NCBI GenBank assembly: GCA_004369045.1
Contig: ML213529.1
Span: 272,841 to 336,840, forward strand
Direction of reading: 5' to 3'
DNA: 64,000 bases
Source: Heliocybe sulcata
Taxonomy: Eukaryota > Basidiomycota > Agaricomycetes > Gloeophyllales > Gloeophyllaceae
Below, one piece after another: positions 12,868 to 24,800 of this stretch. A model generated the notes under the pieces. That model ran no database searches, was not told the origin of the DNA, and worked only from the letters and a program-made list of their open reading frames with translations. A program made the position numbers and the translations under genes. Each line of letters opens with the position of its first letter. Positions within the stretch are counted from its first letter, which is position 1.

Positions 12868-13080
12868 ATGTCTACGTCGCGCCTCTCCTAAGCCTATCTC
12901 TTCTGTTCTCAGCCAATTCTCAGCTCAAACTGCGGCGACAGACATTTGGGCTTCCGGGTTAATTGAGGAATTCTCCGTTGGAACAACAGCTTCAGTACAC
13001 ACCAACGACGTGCACAACTCCTTTGGAACTGATATCTGACGCTGAGCACAATCGAATCACATTCTGCCTGGGCTTGCGAC
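12868..13080 (+). pseudogene. Decayed third copy of the secreted-protein gene
   Basis: ATGTCTACGTCGCGCCTCTC... matches the 5' end of the gene at 15927 base for base over long stretches (CTAAGCCT.TCTCTT.TGTTCTC), but a stop (CTCCTAAGCC in frame) and indels interrupt it. Further along, GTACACACCAACGACG and ATATCTGACGCTGAGCAC match the VHVTNQND and ISDAEHDGSTFC parts of the intact gene. Later exons are not recognisable. It lies outside the palindrome, 3 kb from the left-arm copy and in the same orientation, so an older tandem duplication is likely. Confidence 0.65.
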
Positions 13081-13531
13081 CATACTCAGGCCCATTTCCC
13101 CGATCTCGTTCAATCTGTGCCGATCTCAGTATCCTCCGCCTCCAATACCCTTGAGTTATCCTGCTATTGGCGATGGCTCCAATATGCGGTATCAGATGCT
13201 TCACGACTTCGTCGGTCTGTAACCGGGGCTTGTTTCTTAGAGTGACGCCCGGCGAAGGTTCAGTCACCTTCGGATCTGTGAATGGACCAGCAGTTTATGA
13301 CCCTCATGCATTCCGCAAGCATAAGTATTCGATAACTCGGCCCGTGCAAGGCTGTGGATTCAGACAGCCTGATGTTATGTTATACATAGGAGATCGTAAT
13401 AAGTTAATGAGGGAATGTCGTTCTCCAGCAGTAATCCCAGTTTACCCATAACTCAAAGTCCCAAGGCCATCCCCAACTCGTGTGATAAGGGCGACAAACG
13501 AAGTTCGCGGGGCACGGGGCATGACTGCGCC

Positions 13532-15441
13532 TCAGCCGAGCAGATGTGACGGAATGATGCCTAGTAATTCTTCGTGCGCGCGGCCTATAGGTGTCCGGCT
13601 ACCTGGATGTTGCTGCCAGCAGCCCTTGATAATCGTCCATATATCATCCGCCACTCTATGACCTTGATACGTAGGTCTTCTTGGACGTTTTCCCCTGATT
13701 ACAGATAACACGACAGCGCCGTCGCTCGGAGTGTCCGCGAAAGGAGGACGTTGGGTGTATATCTGCCGACTGCGTTGGATAACTCCGGAAACAGCAAAGC
13801 ACGGTCCTTACCTCGATGCACAACATTGCGAAGGAGAAGACATCGGCCTCCTGGCTCCGGGACGAGGTAGTAAGGCCAAAAAATTCAGGATCAAGCAGCT
13901 CGGGCGCCATCCACCGGATCGACCCGCCCGATCTTGTGCTAGGCGTGCTCTCCGCGATGGCAGCTAGCCCAAAATCAGTGAGACGTACATGATGGCGTGT
14001 GCTGCTGGAGTCAATTAGTACGTTCGCCTGCAAACGTATGACAATGAACATCAGATCCAGACTCGCAGTCTCGGTTTTAATGACTCACTCCGCGCAGATC
14101 GCCGTGCACCACGCCCCGCTCGTGGACGTATTCCACTCCAGCGGCGACTTCGCAAATCTATCACTCACGCTAAATGTCAAGAGTCTTAATTGCCTCGATG
14201 CAGCAAGCACGCACCAGTCTCAAGATGGTTGAAGGCTGCGGCGTGCAGCGCTCGATATACTGGACGATATTGCCATGCTCCATCCAAGGAGATATCATAC
14301 AAACAAAGGGCGCGAAGACTTGGTCGTCGATGCCGTACAGCGGTAATATATTGGGATGGTCCAGAGCCCGCCATATCAGCGTCTCCCGGTATAAGATCTG
14401 AGAGGGTAGTTGCTTAGTAAGCCGACGTAGCGAGTAAAGTCTTACACACCCTAGTCGCTCGCATCTTGCGCTGATCGGAATCAGTCGGGAATATTCGAAG
14501 ACGCTTGACAGCGACCCTCCTGCCGAACCAGTGTCCACAGTAGATGTCGGCGAAGCCGCCTCCGGTGGTGAGATTAGCCTCGGCATGCACTCCATGGATG
14601 AACAGAGTGGATGGAAAGCATCCTGTGGAGAGGGCGACTTTGACCATCAACCCAAGAGCACGCGTGCTCAGATTCTCGCGGTTCGGTCGGAGAAGTTGAC
14701 GGTCTAGCACCTGGGTAGTCCGTGAGCCGACTCCCCCAAGCAGGCGGAGCTGGGATTACGCACACACAGCAAGATATCCAGGAACTGGCTGGCACGGTGA
14801 CCTTGCAGTTCTAGCGACAGCTCCCCGGCCTCTGGAGATGACAAGAAACGCCTTGATGTTATGTACAGAAGCGACTCGTTCATATCGAAAGCCAGGCCCG
14901 GTCGGCATGCGCATAACTTGGGCCATATATTGAGCATGGCATCCATGGCTAGTCTCGCTTCTCCAGGTGCCGATGCTCGCTCAGAAGTATGCACAAAGGA
15001 AGCTGTATGCGTGAACAGATTGCGTGGCATCTCCGTTAAAGTTGCAAGGGTAGGCGTGTGGTCTTCCTGTGCACTGGAAACAGAATCGGAGTCGTAGTCA
15101 CTGAATGCCTCAGAGTCCATTCTCGGTTCTAATTCAGGCAAGACCGACAACTTTTGTTGTTTGCCTCGCAATACGAGGGGACTGGGAGAACGTATCCACG
15201 AACATTCCTGCGCGCTGGAATGGAGACCGGTTGCGCTTGCATAATACTCGGGAGGTAAATTTGGAGTGCGTAGGTCCGTCAATGCATAGACAGAAGCAGA
15301 CGATCTACCAAAGTCGATGCTCGCCGCATCTGCAGAAACAAAGATCAGCTTCGTTCGCTCTCATTCTGCTATGTAGATCATGCCCGTACCTTCTGCGTCC
15401 GTGATCAGGCTTCGCCCGAAGGAAACTCGCTGCATATCCAT
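13532..15441 (-). CDS. Tyrosine-kinase-like (TKL) protein kinase
   Basis: Seven exons give 525 aa: 15441-15390, 15329-14764, 14710-14450, 14397-14215, 14157-14089, 14027-13812 and 13762-13532. Residues 1 to about 250 are a Ser/acid-rich region with no known domain. The kinase domain follows: Gly-rich loop TGGGFADIY (about 256), VAVK lysine 275, catalytic loop HGDLRGAN (Asp 374), DFGLA (Asp 395), WMAPEL, and the C-lobe IYTQRPPFAD...GKRPRRP...GCWQQHP. All catalytic residues are present, so it should be active on Ser/Thr (TKL kinases are usually dual-like in sequence but Ser/Thr-specific). The HGDLRGAN form of the catalytic loop is common in agaricomycete TKL expansions. It ends close to the C-terminal side of the kinase fold with no extra domain. 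Substrate and pathway are unknown. The start is the first ATG in frame with exon 2. Confidence 0.88.
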
Positions 15442-15926
15442 GGTCGTTGGTGTCGCTCGCCGAGACAAATCGTAAGGTCAAATCGATGAGGAAAGGCTGA
15501 GATCTGACACACTAATGCCTGTCAAAACCAGTGGAAGCCTTGGTCGAGACAAGCACGCTATGGCCAAGCTGTGTAATCACGCACCGCCGTCTATTGACGG
15601 CGTTGATAGTGGCTATGAATATCGTTCAAGAGTACTGCATCCATAGAGTTCGATAATCGGGAGTCATCGAACCTCTGAAAAGTCCTTCACAATGCTTGCG
15701 TCGCGTCCTCGGTGCCAGAAAGTAGCAGCATTAATCCATGTCGTGGTTTAATCCAGCTCGGCGTTAACTTGAAGAAAGGCTTGAAGAAAGGATTTCTAGC
15801 GTGACACGTGCATCGTGTGACCTTGGCAGTGGCACCTCTTGTTCATCCAGGCAACGCACCGAGCTTTCCTTGCGCTTTTCATAATTCCCTCCAGGCTAGC
15901 TTTAACATCCTTGAAACTCCTGTGTT

Positions 15927-16885
15927 ATGTCTACTGTGGCGTCTCTTCTTCTAAGCCTGTCTCTTGTGTTCTCGGTTCAAGCCGTTGCAATAGACAATCT
16001 GAGCTATCTGGACGACGGACGCATTCTCCCTCGGAACGACAGTACTACGAATGCATACTACTCCGGTATCTTCCGTCGAGAACTACTCTGCAATACTACC
16101 ATAGAAGACAGTGACTCCTTTGGCTCTTCTGGCATCGACGAGCTGTTCTTTGCCCGGACTCCTACAACCTCTGTGGATCTGCGTCCGACTCCGGCTCCTA
16201 CTGGCGACTCCTCGGGCCTGACTACGGTGCACGTCACTAACCAGAACGACTTCTCGCTTTTGATGCCCAAAGCTGGAGGTACGCTCGAAGCGGCAATACT
16301 GTTACGCTACTTATTCTTACCGAGGGCTTTTTCTTCGTTTGTAGAGATGATATCCGACGCTGAGCACGACGGATCGACATTCTGCACGCCGAGGAGCCAG
16401 GCACCTGGGTGTAACAAGAGACTTCCAGACGGTCTCATCCGTGCGGCTGCTGTTGAGCGGGCATCAGACGGGTCTTGGGTTCAGGTGCGTCTCCTCATGT
16501 CAAGCTCTACGACATCTGCTTGACATGCTCGAAGGTGACCGGATGCTTGGACTCCTCCAAGTACCCCTTCGCCTCTTCAGACGACGGCGGTCAATTCGAT
16601 GTCCGCTTCCCCAACGGCGCGCAATGTACCACGGGTGGATACGGTGCCAGTTTCATTGAACAGTTCGTCCCTCCTATACCTTCTTATTTTATCCTTAATG
16701 TCATTCGCTTTCCTATCTCTCCCTTTCTTCAAAGGATCGAGCCGACTGCGAACCGCTTCTGCTTGCGCTGCTGCTCCTCCAAGAATGACCAAGAGAACTG
16801 CAACTCCCATCAAGACAAGTCTGGCTGTCTCGTCGCTGTCCCTGGGCAATACGATTTCCGCGAGCTCGGTGTTCACTGCTCCTAG
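15927..16885 (+). CDS. Secreted cysteine-containing protein, copy 1
   Basis: Four exons (15927-16278, 16345-16484, 16535-16662, 16735-16885) give 256 aa. The first 20 residues are a classic signal peptide (MSTVASLLLSLSLVFSVQAV). After a Thr/Pro-rich stretch, the mature part carries HVTNQNDFSLLMP, ISDAEHDGSTFC, VTGCLDSSKYPF, DGGQFDVRFPNGAQC, GYGASFIEQIEPTANRFC and a terminal Cys-rich segment (RCCSSKNDQENCNSHQDKSGC). The layout matches a family of uncharacterised small secreted proteins of agaricomycetes. Even cysteine spacing suggests disulfides in the cell wall or medium. The apparent frameshift at 16485 is a 50-nt intron. Function unknown; I infer extracellular location only. Confidence 0.85.
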
Positions 16886-17465
16886 AGTCGACTTCTGTCT
16901 GGCGCCCGTTTTCCAACTGTCCAACTGTTTGGCCGTGGCCCGTTGCTCTCCGCTACTATCAACTTTTTGTGTCGTGTTTGCCTGCGTCCTCTTGTACTGT
17001 TTGTTTTGTCCTCTGTAATCACTATTACCTGCCTTTTGTGACCGCTATCGGGACTACGACGTGACTATGCGCCTATATTACAAGGTTTGATACTTTCCTC
17101 AGCTCCGCGTCTTCGCATCAGTTCGGCTGCCATGTTCATGCCCGCCTCCCCTCCGGGCATAAGCGACGACCTCCCTTTGTTGAAGACGAAGCGCACACCA
17201 CTAGGTTTAGGCACTCTACTTTGTCATCGGAGCTCCTCGGTCGGCTATATTGAAAGCATATACTTCCGAACTTGAGCGTCTTGTCGACCAATCGTGGTAA
17301 TGTCATGTGGCATTGGTCGGGCGGTAACGTCACGTGGCGTCCGTCGGGGTCACATCGACTTGTTATGTTGGCCACACGCTGGGTCAACGCCATCAGGAAA
17401 GAGGCATATGCGTGCCATCACTGTCGCCCAGTTCGTACCCTTTATTCAAGCCAACAGTCGCGCCG
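16886..17465. other. 3' flank of copy 1 and remnant of the FunK1 N-terminal exon
   Basis: The first 250 bases are the 3' UTR-like flank, about 95% matched by the right arm. From about 17370 to 17445 the sequence matches the segment upstream of the full-length kinase around CAGTTCGTACCCTT (right arm about 41.0 kb). The match then jumps to the middle of that gene near 17463, so roughly 0.8-1 kb has been lost here. Confidence 0.6.
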
Positions 17466-19344
17466 ATGGAGCCGATCCCTCTTGAGTTCAAGATGCCAGT
17501 GGAGGTTGTGGATGATTCTTGTACGACTACAATGCCTGAAGCTAGCAAGAATGACGTCCCTAGCAAGAGACGAAAGTCAGGTAGCGGCGCGGAAGTGCCC
17601 TCCAAGCAGTCAAAGGCAAACCCGAGACCGAAGACCAAGACGCAGACCAACTCACGTAACACCCAGTTTGGTACGGATGCCGGCGAGAGTGATCATGACC
17701 ATAATTCACGGCCGACAAAGTTCGCTCCCGATGCACAGGTCGTTGTCTACGCTTCTCAGCGTCTCTCCTCATCTGTCGCGTTCACACAGTCTTTCCGGCT
17801 CATCATACGCGGTGTGCATTTCTCTTTCTCTCGAGTAGTCCGTTTGTGGCTCTGACTGTTGACTGCGTACAGATAGTATCATCTCAGTACAGTGGTTTGA
17901 CCGGTGTTCGGCGATCGTGTCCGACGGCATCGATCTCGTCACTAACTTGCCTCATCTTGTAGTTCTGCTCGTCAACGCCCAGCACCTCGATGAGCACGCC
18001 TGTGTGGGACTCGCACTTCGCAAGAGAGCGCTGGACTTCTGGCTCGCCGCTGACTTTACTCAGCCAGGCATACCTTCCAGACTCAGGCTGACGCTCGACG
18101 AGACTGAGCATGCCCTGGATCTCTATCCTACTAGTCACAGCAGAGATGCCGGCCCTGCGACGAGCTCTGACCAGCACCCGATCGTGCCAGGCGCATCTCT
18201 TGGCTTCGTCACAAACCTTTCTCGCCTAGAGGAACACCATAACAGCGAGGCGCGAGTATTTGTCAAGGAGTATCAAGTCACTCGCCACGGTACCGAAGAC
18301 AGCAAACGTATTCACGGTTACTTCCCGATTTTACGCGCTTCCGACGTTCATAACAATGAAGGCACGGAGTGGAAGGTGAAGGTATCCAGTCCCAAGAAGG
18401 AACACCAATGTCGGCTCCTCCACGTGCTGTCTTTTGCAAGAATGGAGTACATCCATAAACTGTCTGGCGAAGAATTCATGAGCGCGTTCAACGATTGCTT
18501 CCGCTGTGCGTGTTTCCCGAACAGTTCACACGTTCCGTGCCGTGCTAATGTCACTTGCAGGCCATGGCCATTCCTGGCTGAACGGCATTCACCACCAAGA
18601 CATCTGCCCGAACAATCTACTGTTCACCTGCGTGGGCGGGTACGTGGTTGGCGTCTTAAATGACTTGGAGATGTGCATTGTCCGCAGAGACAGCAGTTCT
18701 CCTGAATATGAACGGACTGATACCGCCCTGTTTATGGCTTATGCCCTACTACGGGCGTTTGGAACGGGCGACTCGGTTGCGCACCTCTACGGTACGTCCC
18801 ATTTCGGATTTGATTCTGGCGGACTCAGGAGTAACTCTTTCTGCCAGAGCACGATGTAGAGTCGTTTGCATACGTGGGCCTGTGGATCTGTGCTCGCTAC
18901 AAGAAGGGCGAGGTTACAGTGCACGGTGCGTATTGGGACTGGACAGACACAATTGGTCCGGATTTCATAGCGGGAATGAAGCGCGGCTGTCTGGCGGATC
19001 CTGAACCTGCGACCGAGTCACACACTAGACATTTTGCAGCCATTAAAGCTCTCACCCGGGAGGCAGACTTTTCTATAGCCAGGAACATGTATCCGGGTGT
19101 GTTTGGACCTCCCGATACGCCGAAAGCGTACTTTGAGCGCCTGCGCGGACTCTTCGATACCGAAATCAAGTCTATGGACCCGGAGTATGACGCCTATATG
19201 CAAGCGGTGGAGCGCATTATGGATGACTATCGAGTACCTTATGTACTGGGCCTTTGGCGCAGTTGGCAAGGTATGTCCATAACCTTGTCGCCCTATTTAT
19301 CAATGCCGAACATCATCTGCATAGGTGACGGACAGGTTAATTGA
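17466..19344 (+). CDS. FunK1 fungal-type protein kinase, N-terminally truncated (copy A)
   Basis: Five exons (17466-17811, 17873-18505, 18561-18791, 18848-19270, 19325-19344) give 550 aa in one open frame. Seen: Lys/Ser-rich segment (KNDVPSKRRKSGSGAEVPSK), core entry YASQRLSSSVAFTQSF and QWFDRCSAI, FVKEYQV, catalytic loop HHQDICPNNLLF, metal-site region GVLNDLEMCIV, and C-lobe ESFAYVGLWICARY. FunK1 (PF17667) is an expanded basidiomycete kinase family of unknown substrate. Compared with copy D, about 250 N-terminal residues are missing because of an internal deletion, and HRD has become HQD and DFD has become DLE. The catalytic Asp is kept. It converges tail to tail with copy B. Activity is uncertain; expression would need a new promoter or the upstream remnant. 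Confidence 0.75.
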
Positions 19345-20037
19345 TAGTTCCCTCTTGTCAAGACGATTGCAGTAGTACCCGTTGTGTCCTCCTTGCTACA
19401 TTGCCCAGTATTCATTGCATTGGTACTCTTCGGACCCAGTCACGTGTAGCTATATGAAAGCAGGGGAGGTAGGCCACCGCAGAACATGGCGTTTTCACGC
19501 ACCCATTTGTTACTTCTCGGAAGTGGACTTCACGCGTCAACGGAGAGAGCACATCGACCGTTTCAGTCGCGCCAGTTCGGCCTGTCGTTTACTTGACTAA
19601 CAGTAGTGACTGGCTAGGGCAGATCCATCCACCATCCCCGGGATACCTACAAGAGCAATCTAATATTGTTCAATGCACCTCAGCCAAACTGCCAATTCTT
19701 CACGTGGGCCGTTACCCTCCCGAGGAGGAGTGCATTATGATGATTATAGACACAAGGGGCGCTCGAACATGCACCACCGCAAAACCCCAATCATTCGCCT
19801 CTGCATTATACTGCACACCGATAGCTTTGTCTCCCCTCATACCAAACCCCCGCTTCTGACACTCCACAGCCGTGTTCGCCCACCGCCTCGGTACGTCCGG
19901 GTCGTCTTTCCACATGACGGGTTGATAGAAGATCTATCACAAAGGCAGGAGAGGATGTGAGGACCGAACAACGAGGACAAGGAAGAGGAGGTAAAAGCAA
20001 CAAAACACATACCCCGTGAGTGAGGGCGTGTCGCGGG
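19345..20037. other. Spacer between converging FunK1 copies A and B
   Basis: The right arm carries the same segment in mirror image (38.29-37.59 kb). It contains two shared blocks: one beginning at the kinase stop (GATAGTTCCCTCTTGTC...), and a GC-rich block that holds the small conserved frame listed separately. Confidence 0.6.
19712..19927 (-). other. Small conserved frame beyond FunK1 copy B
   Basis: After an intron-like stretch ending GTGATAG, a frame reads IFYQPVMWKDDPDVPRRWAN...KAIGVQYNAEANDWGF. The right arm has the same frame on the plus strand at about 37.69-37.86 kb (IFYQPDMSKDDPDVPRRWAN...RAIGVQYNAEANDWGF). Differences are a mix of silent and replacement changes. It may be an extra exon, a separate small gene or a relic; no domain is recognised. 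Confidence 0.3.
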
Positions 20038-21793
20038 TCAGAGTAAATAGGGCGGCAAGGTTGTGGACATACCTTGCCAACTGCGCCAAAGGCCCAGTAC
20101 ATGAGGTGCTTGGTAGTCCTCCATAATACGCGCCACCGCCTGCAAATACTCGTCATACTTCGAGTCCATAGACTTGATTTCGGTATCAAGGAGCCCGCAC
20201 AGGCGCTCAAAGTACACTTGAGGAGGTTCAAGAGGTGCCTCCTGGCGGCTAGACTGTTCAACACCTCTCTCGTCAGCCCTGCTTATACAACGGCTTGCCT
20301 CCAGCGTGAGAGCCATAATGGCTGCAAAGTGTCCAGTGTGTGACTCGGTCGCAGGTGCGGGGCGCGTCAGATGGCCGCGTTTCAGTCCCGCTATAAAGGG
20401 TGGAGCGACTGTGGCCATCCAATCCCGGTATGCACCGTGCACTGTAAGCTTGCCTTCCTTGTAGCGAGCACAGATCCACAGGCCCACATACGCAAACGAC
20501 TCTACGTCGTGCTCTGGCAGGAAGAATTACTCCCGAGTCCGCCAGAATGCAATTCGAGATGGGACATACCGTAGAGGTGCGGGACCGAGTCGCCCTTCCC
20601 GAGCGCCAGTAGGAGGGCATAAGCCATGAACGGGATGGTACCAGTCAGTTCATATTCAGGAGAACTGCCGTCTCTACGGACAATGCACATGTCCAAGTCA
20701 TTCAAGACACCGACGACATGCCCGCCCACTCGAGTGAACAGTAGATTGTTCTCGCAGATGTCTCGGTGGTGGATGCCAATTAACCAGGAACGGCCATGGC
20801 CTGCAAGTGACATTAGTACGGCAGGCAAGGTCTGAGCCGTCGAGGAAACACGCACAGCGGAAACAATCGTAGAACGCGCTCATGAACTCCTCGTTGGACA
20901 GTTGATGGATGTACTCCATTCTTGCAAAAGACAGCAGGTGGAGGAGCCGACATCGATGTTCCTTCCTCCTAGGCCGATATACCTTCGCCATCTGCTCAGC
21001 GCCGTCATCGTTATAATCGTCGGGTGTGCGTAAAACCGTCGAATGACCAGGAAGACGTTCGGTATCATCGTCATCACCACGAGCGACTTGATACTCCCTT
21101 GTAAATGCTCGTGCCTCGTCGTTGTGGTGCTCCTCTTTGCGAGAGACCTTTGTGACGACGCCGAGAGACATGTCTGGCGCAATCGAGTGCTGGTCAGAGT
21201 TTGTCGTAGGCGCAACGTCCATGCTGTGGGTCAAAGAACCGAGGCCCAGCGGAGGCGGTGTTTCGTCGAGCCTCGCACTGGCTATGGGGGGCAAATCTGG
21301 CCGAGAAAGGTCGGTGTAGGGCTGGCGGTCCTGCCCTCTCTTATTCTCGCGGAGGCACTGAACGATATCGAGCAGAACCACAAGGTAGTCCGCGACGAGG
21401 TCGATGCTATCAGATGCGATGATGGAACACCTGTCAATCCACCACAGTGAGACGGCACTATCTGCATGCCGTGAACTGTCAGAACAAGAGTTCGAGTACT
21501 AGTCAGAGAAAAAATAATCGCGCACCGTGCATGATGAACTGGAAAGATTGATTGATCGCGAGAGACGATAAGAGACGGTGGGAAGCGTAGGAGACGACCT
21601 GCGCATTGGGACTAGGGTCGTGATCACTCTCGTCGACGCTCATTCCGAACTCAGCGGTACGCGAGTTGCTCTTCGATCCCGGGTATGTCTTTGACCTCTT
21701 GAAGGGCACGAACGCATCGCTACCGGCCTTATGTTTCGTACCATTTGCACCACTCTTGCGCTCTGCAGGCACCGTATTCCACGGCATGTTCAT
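20038..21793 (-). CDS. FunK1 fungal-type protein kinase, N-terminally truncated (copy B)
   Basis: Four exons (21793-21526, 21461-20856, 20800-20570, 20513-20038) give 526 aa. It starts MNMPWNTVPAERKSG, then has the FunK1 core: SYASHRLLSSLAINQSFQF, LWWIDRCSII, FTREYQV, FARMEYIHQLSNEEFMSAF, catalytic loop HHRDICENNLLF, metal-site NDLDMC, and C-lobe ESFAYVGLWICARYKEGK. Here HRD is intact. Intron positions and phases equal those of copies A and D. The last small exon (GDGQVN) is missing: the ancestral donor is read through to a new stop at 20038. Upstream, a frame containing VADTLYKLLLSLDTPAG and IPLELQ aligns with the middle of copy D but is cut off by a stop, so the N-terminal third is lost. 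Likely expressed only if the start at 21793 is used. Confidence 0.72.
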
Positions 21794-21879
21794 GACCCTT
21801 AATCAAGCCTGCAATTCGAGAGGGATCGTCTTCTCCTGCCTTCCTGCTGGCGTGTCCAGGCTAAGGAGTAACTTGTAGA

Positions 21880-24800
21880 GGGTATCAGCTACTTCTGGTT
21901 CCGTGAGCGCCGAGGCACCCTATACCAGCCAATCCGTACCCGACCAGGGAAACGTCTTCAAGTAATGAATGATACAAGCATAGCAGAGTGGGTTGACGGC
22001 GTTGACTGGACTGCGTTGAACGAGACAGTACTCTTGTCTGATTCGTTCTGATTCGTTGCAGAAGAGATTGAGAAGAGATGCGGAAATTGCCGGCAAAGAC
22101 CCGAACCTCAGTGCCTTCTCAGCTCAGTCGCAAGGAGTATAGACGGTATAAAGTGTCTACAGCTCGGTCACATCGACCATACTAGACAATACGATGCGTG
22201 GTAGGGAGGCGATGTACCAAGTGGCATGACACCGTTCAGTCTCTGGCATACTTATATATCGATCATACCCTTGCAAGTGCATCAAAGACACACCCTGCCA
22301 GGCCTCGTACTTCCCAAGGTAAACAGACACCTCCTGGCTCTTCGACTGTCCTCGTCATATGCACGGCGTTGGTGATAAAATGCGCCTGGTACACTCAAGA
22401 ATGCCATGGTCCCGCGCTGCATCTTCCCGCTCACGTCTATCGTCTGCTCGCCCTCCCTTCTACATGGCTCCCAAACACCGCGTACACACTTGCCCGTCTC
22501 CCAGTCCACTTTGTAGGTCAGGGACTGTCGACGGAGCAGACGTACCAGTGTATCCTGGCCATGAAGCTCAGGAATGTGCGGGACATACAAGAATAGGAGT
22601 CTGACTCTGCCAAACACTCCTCTTCTACGTTCCGAGCGATCCTAGGCCTCGCTTTAGACACTTAGCCCCACGGGATAGCTAGAAGAGCAGGTTGGATTGG
22701 GAGCGATGCAGGAGGAGTATCGTCTAGCTTACAATTCAGATACTAGTCAGCTGTCCCAGTGCGCTGAGGAAGGAGGGTACCGATAACCGACTGAACTTGG
22801 CGTCGCGCTCAAGAAAGGTCTGTAATCGAAACTGTGGGCCGGAACGGAGTTCTCCGACACACGTCCTCGAGATGCCCAAGACATTAAGCGCCGTTGGTAA
22901 ACGTCTTCGTATCAAGAAACTTGAAGAGATCTTGGGCCCGTACACGCGAAGAAGACGATAGATGTCGACCACGGGAGGGACAGGAAGGATAGATGATTGC
23001 TTGAGGCCCAAGGGCGCTGACATCGGGCAACACGTCGGGACACCTGATAGTCGGGAGAGTAGGGATGCGTATATGAATAGACAGGCCTAGAGGACGTAAA
23101 GTTACTGTGGAACAGGAGGTATGAAGGACGAGGGTGTCGGTGCCGAGCGTCGCTTCAGTGAAACAGTCTCCAATGTGGTCGGCCAACATGATTTGGAAAT
23201 GCGGTATTGATCTCCACCGGTGGAACCACCACCACGACTCGCCGGACAAGGACTGGGCCGTTCTCCAGGAGCGGGATTTACGGTAGAGAACAGCTCACTT
23301 AGTAAACCGGGGCATGATCGGCGGAAATGACTACCACAGCATGGCCATAGAAGAGATTGCGCACCAACGTGAACCTGTCAAAGAACGTCAGGACACCAAA
23401 TACGACGTTGACCTGACGCACGGTAGCTCATAATGCCGACTCTGAGTTAGGCCCCATCTCGTTCGAGTGAGGCCCAACAGCTGGGCATTTCGCATGGAAT
23501 AATACAGTCTGCCGCACGGCCCTCACTGATCCAATTGTGCGTGTTGCGCGAAGGGAGTGGTGTGAAAAGCGACCTAAGAATACCGCGTCGGCGGTCAATA
23601 AAGGCAGGGACGAAGAAGAACACGCAGCAGGCGGACCATATGAGGCTGAAGAGGCCGTCTGTGTACGGTCAGTACGCAGGGACGGGTGTCGCACGCATGA
23701 AAACTTACAGGGTGGGATAGAGGAGCGCATGTTCCTCTTGCGTTGTTCGTCGTATTACAGACCGCGCTCAAAAGCACTGCAGGGTGTACAATTAGTGACA
23801 CAGTCGCGTGTCTCAACATTCAAACACTCACCTGCAAGACGTTATTGACACCTACGATGCGCGCATGGTGAGAACAAAACACGGGCTGTAAGAGCGCAAA
23901 GGCCGAAGTTATCTCAGAGACAGAAGTCGAAGCACACGCCGCAGTCTGGATCCTGCTTCCTGATACGCGTCGACCCCGCCTTTCACGCTGCCTTGCATTC
24001 CGATAGCCTGGTGGAGGAAGGAGAACACGTTGAGCGGGACCGAGGTCGTTACCCGACCTTCTTCTTTTCCACGCATCCCCCATCCCGCTGCTAGCCGACC
24101 CGCACCGCTGGCCGAGCAGTACCGCACGCATAGCTAACGTCTCCAGAAACGCACTCAGAGATTCGTTTCCATGCGTCTGCCTGATGCAACCCTACTCCAT
24201 ACACCTTGGTAATCGCAGGGAAGGCCTTTCCATGACGAGAATACGTTCCATGTCCATAAAACACACTTCCATTCGAATAGAAATAGAAGGAAAGACAGCC
24301 TATAAGTATAATCATAAAAGCGACCTAGTGACTGCTCACGAAAAGAAGTCGATCCCGCCGGTGCCCCAGTATTTTGCTCACGAGGCGTACGGTGCCTACC
24401 CTGATGACCAGAGCAGTGATAGCCGACGCGCTTTACGTGATGAGTACTGGACAGCCTGGGCGACGTTGTTTCCCGATAACTTCCTGGCTGTTGAACGCTG
24501 CAGAAATCCCTGCATGCAAGAGTTAGGATCGACGTCAGAAGCGGAAGACTTTGAATGGATGTTAAGTGCTCTCACTCATGCTGGAAGGCATGCATGATAC
24601 TCCCCAGGCGATTTATTGGTGGCGGAACAAGAGCAAAACTCAAACGCACCCATCCCATTGTAGAGGCACCGACGATCGATCCCCATACTTCCCACAAACA
24701 TAGTGAAATGGAAAGGTACACTCTCTCGTCTACGTCACCCTGAGAGCGTGACTTTTAATCAACCAGGAGGTGTTAGACTAGGCCGTCTTCGTATGCAGGA

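Noticed and set aside
16475-16523. Frameshift in the secreted-protein gene, present in both copies.
   Set aside because: A 50-nt intron (16485-16534) restores the family motif SWVQVTGCLD, and copy 2 has the same intron.
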